A DNA stretch of 13,326 bases from an uncultured bacterium (GTDB taxonomy: Bacteria; Verrucomicrobiota; Lentisphaeria; Victivallales; UBA1829), in NCBI GenBank assembly GCA_900548385.1, contig URKJ01000067.1:1-13326 (forward strand). The letters are read 5' to 3'. Position numbers and translations under genes: made by a program. The notes under the pieces are model-generated. The model saw only the letters and a list, made by a program, of their open reading frames with translations. It did not search any database and had not been told where the DNA came from. Below are positions 7,596-13,326 of the stretch, one piece after another (the first letter of the stretch is position 1; the number at the start of each line of letters is the position of its first letter).

Positions 7596-8729
7596 ATGGG
7601 AAAAATTGATGTGGGATGCTATTATTTCCCGAACTATCACAGATGCGATGAACGCAATGCCGCAGCACACGGAGCAGGCTGGAGCGAATGGGAGCTTGTC
7701 AAAGCGGCCCGTCCTCGTTTTCCCGGTCACCGTCAGCCGAAAGTCCCCCTCTGGGGATACTGCGACGAATCCGATCCGGCTGTCATGAAGCAGAAAATTC
7801 TCGCGGCCCGGAATCATGGAATTGATTACTTCATCTTCGACTATTATCATTATGCGGACGGCCCCTTCCTTTCGCACTGCCTGGACGACGGATTCCTTCC
7901 CGCCGTCTCCGGAGAAGCATTCCGCTTTGCTCTGATGTGGGCTAATCACGACTGGATTGATATCCATCCCCGCAAGCGTTCGACCCCTCCAGCCCTTCTC
8001 TATCCGGGAGCAGTTACACCGGAGCAGTTTCAGCAGATCACCGATTCTATTATTGAACGCTACTTCCACCATCCGAACTATTATCGCCGGGATGGGAAGC
8101 CCTATTTTTCCATCTATCATCTGCAAGAGCTGATCCGGGGACTCGGTGGATTTCAAGAGACCCGGAATGCTCTGAAAAATTTCCGGGAACGGGCAGAAAA
8201 ATCCGGTCTTCCGGGGCTTCATCTGAATGCAGTTGTCTGGGGTTCTCCGGTCCTTCCAGGAGAAGAGGAAGATCGTCCCCGCGGAGAGATCGTCCAAGCA
8301 TTAGGATTCGATTCGATTTCCAGCTATGTATGGATTCATCATTTTTCTCTGCCGAAACAGACGGAATATCCGTATCCGAAAGCGATGGAATCCTATTTTC
8401 ACGCATGGGACGAACTGGAAAAAAGCTGTTCACTCCCCTACTATCCCAATGTAACGATGGGATGGGATCCGGCTCCCCGGACCGAATCAACGGATGTCTG
8501 GGATCCGCATCTGGGCTATCCCTACACCTGCACATTGTCGGAAAACACACCCGAAAACTTCCGGATTGCCCTGCGCGAAACCCGGAAACGCCTGGAACAG
8601 CGGGGTATTCCCACCTTCAGCATCAACTGCTGGAACGAATGGACCGAAGGTAGTATGCTCGAACCGGAAGGCCTGTACGGAATGGGATACCTGGAAGCGC
8701 TGAAAAAAATTTTCCCCCCATCCAATTAA
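7596..8729 (+). CDS. Glycoside hydrolase family 99-like (WbsX-type) protein
   Basis: A 377-residue protein with no signal peptide. It matches the GH99-like/WbsX group: an opening CYYFPNYH, then GWSEWELVKAARPRFPGH, a GYCDESDPAVMKQKI segment, HGIDYFIFDYYHY, and a C-terminal NCWNEWTEGSMLEPEGLYG. In the last motif E348 and E351 have the same E-x-x-E spacing as the catalytic Glu pair of true GH99 alpha-mannan enzymes, which supports a hydrolytic rather than purely structural role. WbsX-type relatives are also found in O-antigen clusters and are sometimes called glycosyltransferases, so the activity is not settled. AAAGGGA lies 9 bp before the ATG. It is the first gene of the operon that diverges from the AraC-type regulator, 19 bp before a pseudopilin gene. 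Cytosolic location is inferred from the missing signal and would imply imported oligosaccharides as substrate. Confidence 0.85.
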   Translation: MGKIDVGCYYFPNYHRCDERNAAAHGAGWSEWELVKAARPRFPGHRQPKVPLWGYCDESDPAVMKQKILAARNHGIDYFIFDYYHYADGPFLSHCLDDGFLPAVSGEAFRFALMWANHDWIDIHPRKRSTPPALLYPGAVTPEQFQQITDSIIERYFHHPNYYRRDGKPYFSIYHLQELIRGLGGFQETRNALKNFRERAEKSGLPGLHLNAVVWGSPVLPGEEEDRPRGEIVQALGFDSISSYVWIHHFSLPKQTEYPYPKAMESYFHAWDELEKSCSLPYYPNVTMGWDPAPRTESTDVWDPHLGYPYTCTLSENTPENFRIALRETRKRLEQRGIPTFSINCWNEWTEGSMLEPEGLYGMGYLEALKKIFPPSN

Positions 8730-8748
8730 CTGTTCAGGAGAATGACGA

Positions 8749-9555
8749 ATGAAACGGACACACCGACATTTCAAGAAAATCCGGATACAAAAATATCCGT
8801 TTACTCTTGTAGAACTCATGATAGTTGTATCGCTTATTGCGGTCCTTTCCGCAATGCTTCTCCCTGCTCTGAGCTCAGCCAGGAAAAAGGCACATCAGAT
8901 TTCCTGCACCTCAATTTTCCGCCAACTGAATATTGCGTTGGTCAACTATCTGAACGCCAACGACGACAAAATCAGCATCATGACAAAAAGATGGGCCCTG
9001 TATTGCTACCCAAACAACAACGGTATTGATTCGGAGGGACATGAATCGTATGTTCTTGACGCATTTGGAATGAAGGAACGGAGCTGTCTATGGCAGAAAG
9101 CCACGGTTCCGATTGCAAAGCTCTGTCCTTCGCTTGTCCGGAACGCGATAGCAAAAGGGTATGTGTCGTACTGCACCAATACAGCGCTCTGCGCATCCAA
9201 ACCGCCGCACCTGGTCTTTTTCAATCTTTATGCAATGCGCTTTTCCGATCAGGCGGTTGATGCCGTGAACAATGGCGATGCCTATATCCACCAAATGAAC
9301 AAATTAAAAAATCCTTCCATTTCCGCCTTTTGGACGGAAGGAATGATTCAGTTCCAAAAAAAGACCAATGAAGGGCTATTCAACTCAGCTGGCAATCCCA
9401 CCAATGAGCCAGTTTACTCCCATCAGGGACGAAATACGGTTCTCCATTTTGATGGGCATGTATCATCGGTCCGTCACGCGATGGTACTCTGTCCGCATTT
9501 CTATCCGCCGGACCGGGGATGCCCTGTCTGCCGTTTCTACCACCCCTACCTCTGA
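8749..9555 (+). CDS. Second pilin-like protein with prepilin N-terminus and H-X9-DG motif
   Basis: A 268-residue protein of the same type as the one in locus 1. A 17-residue very basic leader (Lys, Arg and His rich) precedes FTLVELMIVVSLIAVL with Glu at +5 (residue 22), then MLLPALSSARKKA, the usual end of the spine helix. H225-x9-D235-G236 is the C-terminal H-X9-DG motif, followed by a CPVC pair close to the end. Pro replaces the Gly normally found before the cleavage site. Outside the N-terminal helix and the H-X9-DG region it shares little obvious sequence with the first copy, so it is not a recent duplicate. AGGAG lies 8 bp before the ATG; an out-of-frame ATG at 8742 has worse spacing. 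The GH5-type gene follows after 11 bp. Function unknown beyond the pseudopilin-like architecture. Confidence 0.88.
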   Translation: MKRTHRHFKKIRIQKYPFTLVELMIVVSLIAVLSAMLLPALSSARKKAHQISCTSIFRQLNIALVNYLNANDDKISIMTKRWALYCYPNNNGIDSEGHESYVLDAFGMKERSCLWQKATVPIAKLCPSLVRNAIAKGYVSYCTNTALCASKPPHLVFFNLYAMRFSDQAVDAVNNGDAYIHQMNKLKNPSISAFWTEGMIQFQKKTNEGLFNSAGNPTNEPVYSHQGRNTVLHFDGHVSSVRHAMVLCPHFYPPDRGCPVCRFYHPYL

Positions 9556-9566
9556 GATGTCGCATT

Positions 9567-11243
9567 ATGAAAGTTCGAAAAATACTTACTATTTTGTTTC
9601 TGGCAGAATTCGCGCTGAGCGGCGTGCTCGGAGAAGAGCTTTCCTTCCGGGTAGAACAGCTGAAGGCTGATCCGTTCACACACATCCGGAATGGAAATAT
9701 TGCCATCTCCATTCCGGAAGAGAAAGAGAGCCGGAATGAAACGCGCGGAGGCGCATGGATCATCGGTAAAGAACTGTTGGAACGTTTGAAAGGACATTCC
9801 CTCTCGTTCCGCAGCGAAGTCCGCTGGAAGGACCTCGCACCGCAAAAAGAGAATTCGCCAGCTGGCGGGAAAATTCTCGCCATAGCGGAAATCCACGACG
9901 GCATGGGCAGACGGATTGAGTACCAGGTTTCTCCCCTCTGTAATGGAACATCTCCGCAATGGAAGAAGTATTCGGCGGAATTTTTCATCCGTCCCACCAC
10001 TGAGTCCCTGACCATTCTGTTCGGGATTCAGAAATCCTCCGGCTCTATGGAATTCCGGAACGTCCGTGCGGAAACGTCGGGGAAACCGGTTTTTGAAACA
10101 ATCTGGACGCCTCCGGAAAACTTCCGCTGCGAATACTCCGAGCGAGTCATGCGCATGCCGCAGATGCGGGGATTCATGAGCCCACCTATTGCCACCATTA
10201 CGCACGACGATCTCCGGGACATGGCCGCCATGGGAGCTAATCTTCTCCGTTGGCAGATGAATGCACACGCCCCCGGTCTGGAAGACTGGAAATCCAGCAT
10301 TCTTCTCCAACTGAATAAACTGGAGCAGTTTCTCCCGCTCTGTCGAGAGCTCGGAATCTCGGTCATCATCGACCTGCATACGCCGCCCGGCAACCGGAAA
10401 AACTCCGGAGGCGCACTCGGAACCGCAGATGGCGCGGACAAGTTCTCCGATGGTGCTAAATTCGTGATGTTCGACTCGGATCCCCACTATCAGGCCTATC
10501 TGGAAATCTGGAGTCTCATCGCCCGCCGCTTCAAGAATCAGTCTCTCTATGGCTACGATCTCTGCAACGAACCCGCTCAGATGAGTTTCTCCAAACGGGA
10601 TTATCTGCGTTGCTACTATGAATGTGCCAAAAGGATCCGTTCCATTGATCCCGAAACGCCGATTCTGATCGAATCCAACGAATGGGCGGCACCGGAAGCA
10701 TTCTCCTATTTGAAACCGCTTCCATTCCGGAACATCATCTATCAGGCACACATGTACCGCCCCGGAAGTTATACACATCAGGGAGTCGGCGATTTCAACG
10801 ATTACTCGACCCGTTATCCGGCCTCCCGAATCCCGTACCCCGGCATACTTTTCGGAAAACACTTCGACAAGGTTTTTCTGCGAAACGCTCTGATTCCAGT
10901 CCGCCAGTTTCAGCAGAAATACCATGCACGGATTCTGATCGGGGAGTTCGGCGTCGTCCGCTGGGCGGAAAACGGCGAATGTTGGCTCGACGATGTTCTG
11001 AGCATCTTTGAGGAATTCGGCTGGGACTGGTGTTATCATGCTTTCCGGGAGTGGCACGGTTGGAGCCTGGAGCACTCTTCCGATCCGAAAAACACACGTC
11101 CGGTATCTGTAACGACTCCGCGAAAAAAAATCATCCTGAATTATCTGAAAAAAAATCAGCAGAGAATTCTCCGTTCCGGGAATTCCCCGAAGAATCCCGG
11201 TTCTGATAAAAAGAAAACAACCAGGAAAGGAAATTGTTTATGA
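9567..11243 (+). CDS. Secreted GH5-type glycosidase (endoglucanase/mannanase fold)
   Basis: A 558-residue enzyme. The frame opens at 9519, but I choose the ATG at 9567 because it begins a good signal peptide (MKVRKILTILFLAEFALSG) and clears the upstream gene by 11 bp; its ribosome binding site is weak. Residues about 25-195 look like a carbohydrate-binding beta-sandwich. The GH5 barrel follows: IIDLHTPPG (H271), LCNEP with acid/base E335, AHMY (H395, Y397), IGEFG with nucleophile E460, and W488 in WCYHAFREW on strand 8. All expected GH5 catalytic positions are present, so it should be active on a beta-linked glycan; GH5 includes cellulases, mannanases and others, and the substrate cannot be told. 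The last 25 or so residues are Lys/Arg rich and low in complexity, where the reading frame runs through the ribosome binding site of the next gene. Confidence 0.88.
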   Translation: MKVRKILTILFLAEFALSGVLGEELSFRVEQLKADPFTHIRNGNIAISIPEEKESRNETRGGAWIIGKELLERLKGHSLSFRSEVRWKDLAPQKENSPAGGKILAIAEIHDGMGRRIEYQVSPLCNGTSPQWKKYSAEFFIRPTTESLTILFGIQKSSGSMEFRNVRAETSGKPVFETIWTPPENFRCEYSERVMRMPQMRGFMSPPIATITHDDLRDMAAMGANLLRWQMNAHAPGLEDWKSSILLQLNKLEQFLPLCRELGISVIIDLHTPPGNRKNSGGALGTADGADKFSDGAKFVMFDSDPHYQAYLEIWSLIARRFKNQSLYGYDLCNEPAQMSFSKRDYLRCYYECAKRIRSIDPETPILIESNEWAAPEAFSYLKPLPFRNIIYQAHMYRPGSYTHQGVGDFNDYSTRYPASRIPYPGILFGKHFDKVFLRNALIPVRQFQQKYHARILIGEFGVVRWAENGECWLDDVLSIFEEFGWDWCYHAFREWHGWSLEHSSDPKNTRPVSVTTPRKKIILNYLKKNQQRILRSGNSPKNPGSDKKKTTRKGNCL

Positions 11244-11950
11244 AAAAAAACAGCCCATCACTCATTCTTCTCGGCGCTTTGCTCAGTGGAAGCGCGTACG
11301 CAGCGGATGCCGATCTGACGGATCTGCAAACCTTTGCACCGGAAAGCAAAGAGTACAAACTCATCTACAAAGCGGACCTCTTCAAGGGAACCGACACGCG
11401 GGGAAATCCGATTTACGAAGTGGATCAGTCCAGGAATTTCACCAAGGACAAAGTGGAACGGATCGCTTATTTTCTGCGTCTGGCGGATACCCGAGGCGGA
11501 GTTCGGCGTGTCTTTGTCTCAATGAAAAGTTTCATCGGAAATATCCAGGAAGCAGGCATCCCCCGAATGAATCCGAAAACCTCGTTCCAAATCGAAATAA
11601 CCGACCTCCGAGTCAAATCCGATGTTCCCAGTGTCGAAAACGGTACCTTTGAAAAAGGCAACATCGAATTCTGGCCAACCAACTACATGCCCCACAACAA
11701 AAAGAATATTTCAGGAGCCGACGATAAAACCTTCGATTTCGGAGACTGGATGGCGCCCAATGGTGATTACGGCTCCATGCAGATCCACAATACCGCAAAA
11801 AAACAAACCGTCATGGCCATCAACAACTGGAAATCGAAACAGAGTGCTGACCTCGGAATCGGTAACAATTCCTCTGGAAATCCAGACTGGACTTTTACTA
11901 ATAATGCAAAAAATTATCAGACCGCCACTCTTCTGATCCTGGCCAAATAA
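11240..11950 (+). CDS. Small secreted lectin-like domain protein
   Basis: A 236-residue protein with a clear signal peptide (MKKNSPSLILLGALLSGSAYA, then AD). The start is the ATG at 11240, with AAAGGA 8 bp upstream; the open frame begins two codons earlier at a TTG. The ATG overlaps the GH5 stop (ATGA), which suggests translational coupling. No catalytic motif is evident. The body is rich in beta-type patterns: YKLIYKADLF, VERIAYFLRLAD, RRVFVSMKSF, GNIEFWPTNY, YDFGD-like FDFGDW, GDYGSMQIHN, VMAINNW, ADLGIGNN and PDWTFTNNAKNY. From memory these resemble a beta-sandwich module found attached to sialate O-acetylesterase-like and other secreted enzymes of PVC bacteria; here it stands alone. A glycan-binding partner of the GH5 enzyme is a reasonable inference. 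The family assignment is uncertain. Confidence 0.8.
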   Translation: MKKNSPSLILLGALLSGSAYAADADLTDLQTFAPESKEYKLIYKADLFKGTDTRGNPIYEVDQSRNFTKDKVERIAYFLRLADTRGGVRRVFVSMKSFIGNIQEAGIPRMNPKTSFQIEITDLRVKSDVPSVENGTFEKGNIEFWPTNYMPHNKKNISGADDKTFDFGDWMAPNGDYGSMQIHNTAKKQTVMAINNWKSKQSADLGIGNNSSGNPDWTFTNNAKNYQTATLLILAK

Positions 11951-11969
11951 ACTAGGCGGATCACTCTTT

Positions 11970-12014
11970 CTGCGGCGTTTGTCTTCTCTGCCAGAGACAA
12001 ACGCCGCAGTTTTT
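11970..12014 (+). terminator. Strong intrinsic terminator of locus 2
   Basis: CTGCGGCGTTTGTCT (11970-11984) and AGACAAACGCCGCAG (11995-12009) form a perfect 15-bp stem with a 10-base loop, followed at once by TTTTT (12010-12014). It lies 20 bp after the stop codon of the lectin-like gene. On the opposite strand the stem is not followed by T's, so it works in the + direction only. It marks the end of the 7596-11950 operon. Confidence 0.9.
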
Positions 12015-12353
12015 CCGCTGTCAATGTTGTCTTCAGCCGAGCTGCTTTCCTATCCTCCTGAACATGGGAACAGCACTCGACATCACCAAGAATTTTTCAA
12101 CGACCTTCTTCGTCGACACTGACGACAGTCGTCAGGACGGGACTATTCTGAACTTCGCTGCCCCTGCGTTTTAAGTAAACATCATCTACGAATCGAAAGC
12201 GTATATGAATGAACGGCAAGCCCGCATAATTTTCCGGATTGTTCCGGAGTATCCTGTATCGGCACAAAGATTCCGGCTCCATGCAATCTTTTCCCAATCA
12301 TCGCATTGATGCCGCGGCATACGGAGTTTCCCGTCTTTCTCCGGAATCCGGTG
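12015..12353. other. Intergenic stretch with no supported gene
   Basis: About 340 bp between the operon terminator and the end of the second AraC-type gene. Short frames exist: a 36-residue frame at 12064-12174 on the + strand, and frames of about 60-80 residues on the - strand at 12097-12297 and 12182-12424. Their sequences look partly protein-like but none has a good ribosome binding site, a recognisable family or consistent frame, and they overlap each other. They could be decayed remains of a gene. The clearest structure is a palindrome at 12119-12135. Confidence 0.4.
12119..12135. repeat. Perfect 17-bp palindrome
   Basis: CTGACGACAGTCGTCAG is a perfect inverted repeat with 8-bp arms and a 1-bp centre. 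Further ACGAC and CGTCG copies occur within the preceding 25 bp. It has no T tract, so it is not a terminator. A binding site for a dimeric regulator is possible, but there is no adjacent promoter that I can recognise. Confidence 0.4.
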
Positions 12354-13262
12354 CTACGGTTTTTCCCGGTTGTCAACATCGCGCCCGATTTCGCGCAGCA
12401 GATGCGATTCCGCACGGTAAGCAATCGGCGAAAGACCGGTGAAGCGTTTGAACTCCCTGGAAAAATGGAACGGATTACAGTAGCCGAGACGGTAGGCGAT
12501 TTCCTTGATGGTCATTTCTTTCATATAGAGATAATAGGTGGCACGTTCAAGTTTGCGCCGGGCGCGGTACTGCATAGGGGTGAAACCGAGATGGTGTTTT
12601 GTAAGCCGCGTCAGCGTGGAAGGACTCATTTTCATCGCCGAGCAGAGATCGTTCAGCGTGATGGCGCGGGAGAAGTCCTGTTCGAGAAATTCCAGAATTT
12701 TCTGAAGAAAGTTTTCCTGCCCCTTTTCCTTTTGCTGAAGAAAGGAGAGGCGGGCGAGGAATTGATAGGTCATGCCCATCGCGTCGAGAAAATCGTCTTC
12801 ATTGCGGCTGCCGAGTTTTTCCGCGATCTGCCGCATTTCCCGAACGAATTCCATGTGTCCGCGAATCTGGAAGAGCTTTATTTCCCGCAGATTAAAGGTC
12901 GCCAGCAGGGAGGTCAGATTGCTTCCTTTGACCTCCAGCAGGCATTTGGTGATTCTTCCGTTTGACGAAATCCGGAACGGTGTGAATTCCGGAATGAACA
13001 AGAGCGTTTCCGGCGGAACCGCATAATCCGTCCCCGCTACGGTATAGTGCGAAACGCCCTCCAGTCCGATGATGAACATCGCATACGCAACCGGTCCCGA
13101 CTGATAGACCGCATTATCCTCCCGGATGACATATTCATACCAGAACGGATAACACGGCAGATCCTGGTCAATATGAAACAGTTGGCGTTTTTCCTCCAGA
13201 AACAGCACGCGGCTGTGTCCGGGATTGGCATAATACGGAATCCCGGGCGCTTTCAATTTCAT
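12354..13262 (-). CDS. AraC-family transcriptional regulator
   Basis: A 302-residue regulator. The N-terminal part is a cupin-like sugar-sensing domain (AMFIIGLEGVSHYTVAGTDY followed by VPPETLLFIPEFTPF, a typical cupin pattern). The C-terminal AraC double helix-turn-helix is complete: ITLNDLCSAMKMSPSTLTRL for the first, MTIKEIAYRLGYCNPFHFSR for the second, then FKRFTGLSPIAYR. The start is supported by a perfect AGGAGG (13273-13268) 5 bp upstream of the ATG. Its promoter cannot be seen, because genuine sequence ends 17 bp upstream of the start where library adapter begins. It faces the locus 2 operon end-on and its target is unknown: it may control whatever lies beyond the contig end. It is not a close copy of the other AraC-type protein in this window. 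Confidence 0.93.
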   Translation of the reverse strand: MKLKAPGIPYYANPGHSRVLFLEEKRQLFHIDQDLPCYPFWYEYVIREDNAVYQSGPVAYAMFIIGLEGVSHYTVAGTDYAVPPETLLFIPEFTPFRISSNGRITKCLLEVKGSNLTSLLATFNLREIKLFQIRGHMEFVREMRQIAEKLGSRNEDDFLDAMGMTYQFLARLSFLQQKEKGQENFLQKILEFLEQDFSRAITLNDLCSAMKMSPSTLTRLTKHHLGFTPMQYRARRKLERATYYLYMKEMTIKEIAYRLGYCNPFHFSREFKRFTGLSPIAYRAESHLLREIGRDVDNREKP

Positions 13263-13279
13263 ATTGTCCTCCTCTTTCC

Positions 13280-13326
13280 CTGTCTCTTATACACATCTCC
13301 GAGCCCACGAGACGGAGCTACATCTC
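13280..13326 (+). other. Nextera sequencing adapter and index (artefact, not genomic)
   Basis: Bases 13280-13313 equal the 34-base Nextera transposase read-through adapter, beginning CTGTCTCTTATACACATCT. The next 8 bases, GGAGCTAC (13314-13321), match a Nextera XT i7 index as I recall it, and ATCTC (13322-13326) matches the start of the Illumina P7 flank. Genuine sequence therefore ends at about 13279. Confidence 0.97.

Noticed and set aside
8742..9029. 95-residue frame starting just before the second pseudopilin
   Set aside because: Out of frame with the FTLVEL protein and without any recognisable content; AGGAG spacing favours the ATG at 8749.
9519..9566. N-terminal extension of the GH5 protein
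   Set aside because: It overlaps the pseudopilin gene and would hide the signal peptide that starts at 9567.
9546..11075. 509-residue open frame on the - strand
   Set aside because: Antisense to the GH5 gene whose catalytic motifs are all intact; no family resemblance.
12335..12350. CCGGA-A-TCCGG palindrome next to the stop of the second AraC-type gene
   Set aside because: Only 5-bp arms and no T tract, too weak to call a terminator.
1..13279. CRISPR array, insertion sequence, tRNA or rRNA
   Set aside because: No regularly spaced repeats, no transposase motif or terminal repeats, and no RNA gene signature were found.

Overview
The window looks like a carbohydrate-degradation region from a Gram-negative bacterium of the PVC group, most likely a Victivallis-like member of the Lentisphaerota. 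The reasons are two pilin-like proteins with an FTLVEL signal and a C-terminal H-X9-DG motif, LacI and AraC regulators placed next to secreted glycosidases, no SusC/SusD genes, and moderate to high GC coding DNA interrupted by sharply AT-rich promoters. The taxon is an inference; there is no rRNA or marker gene. The right end is the end of a sequence contig: the last 47 bases are Nextera library adapter plus index, not genome.

Locus 1 (about 430-6573, + strand): a strong promoter preceded by an 11-bp inverted repeat drives a LacI-family regulator. It is followed, with short gaps (36, 25 and 15 bp), by an H-X9-DG pseudopilin, a 1065-residue secreted multidomain clan GH-A-like glycosidase, and a cytosolic GH130 beta-mannoside phosphorylase. 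A hairpin lies between this operon and the next, convergent gene.

Locus 2 (6670-12014): an AraC-family regulator on the - strand diverges from a + strand operon of a GH99-like (WbsX-type) protein, a second H-X9-DG pseudopilin, a secreted GH5-type glycosidase with an N-terminal beta-sandwich, and a small secreted lectin-like protein whose start overlaps the GH5 stop by 4 bp. A perfect 15-bp stem with a T tract ends the operon. The 7470-7570 region carries overlapping divergent promoters and a 13-bp direct repeat with a 21-bp period, a good candidate AraC-type operator.

Right end (12354-13262, - strand): a second AraC-family regulator whose own promoter is lost because the contig ends 17 bp upstream of its start.

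How the parts may work together (inference): the two loci share one plan of regulator, pseudopilin, secreted glycosidase and cytosolic or unsignalled glycan enzyme. GH130 and the GH99-like fold both point to mannose-containing glycans such as N-glycans, mannan or glucomannan. No transporter is encoded here, so uptake must be provided elsewhere. Stretches 1-480 and 12015-12353 hold no gene that can be supported with confidence.
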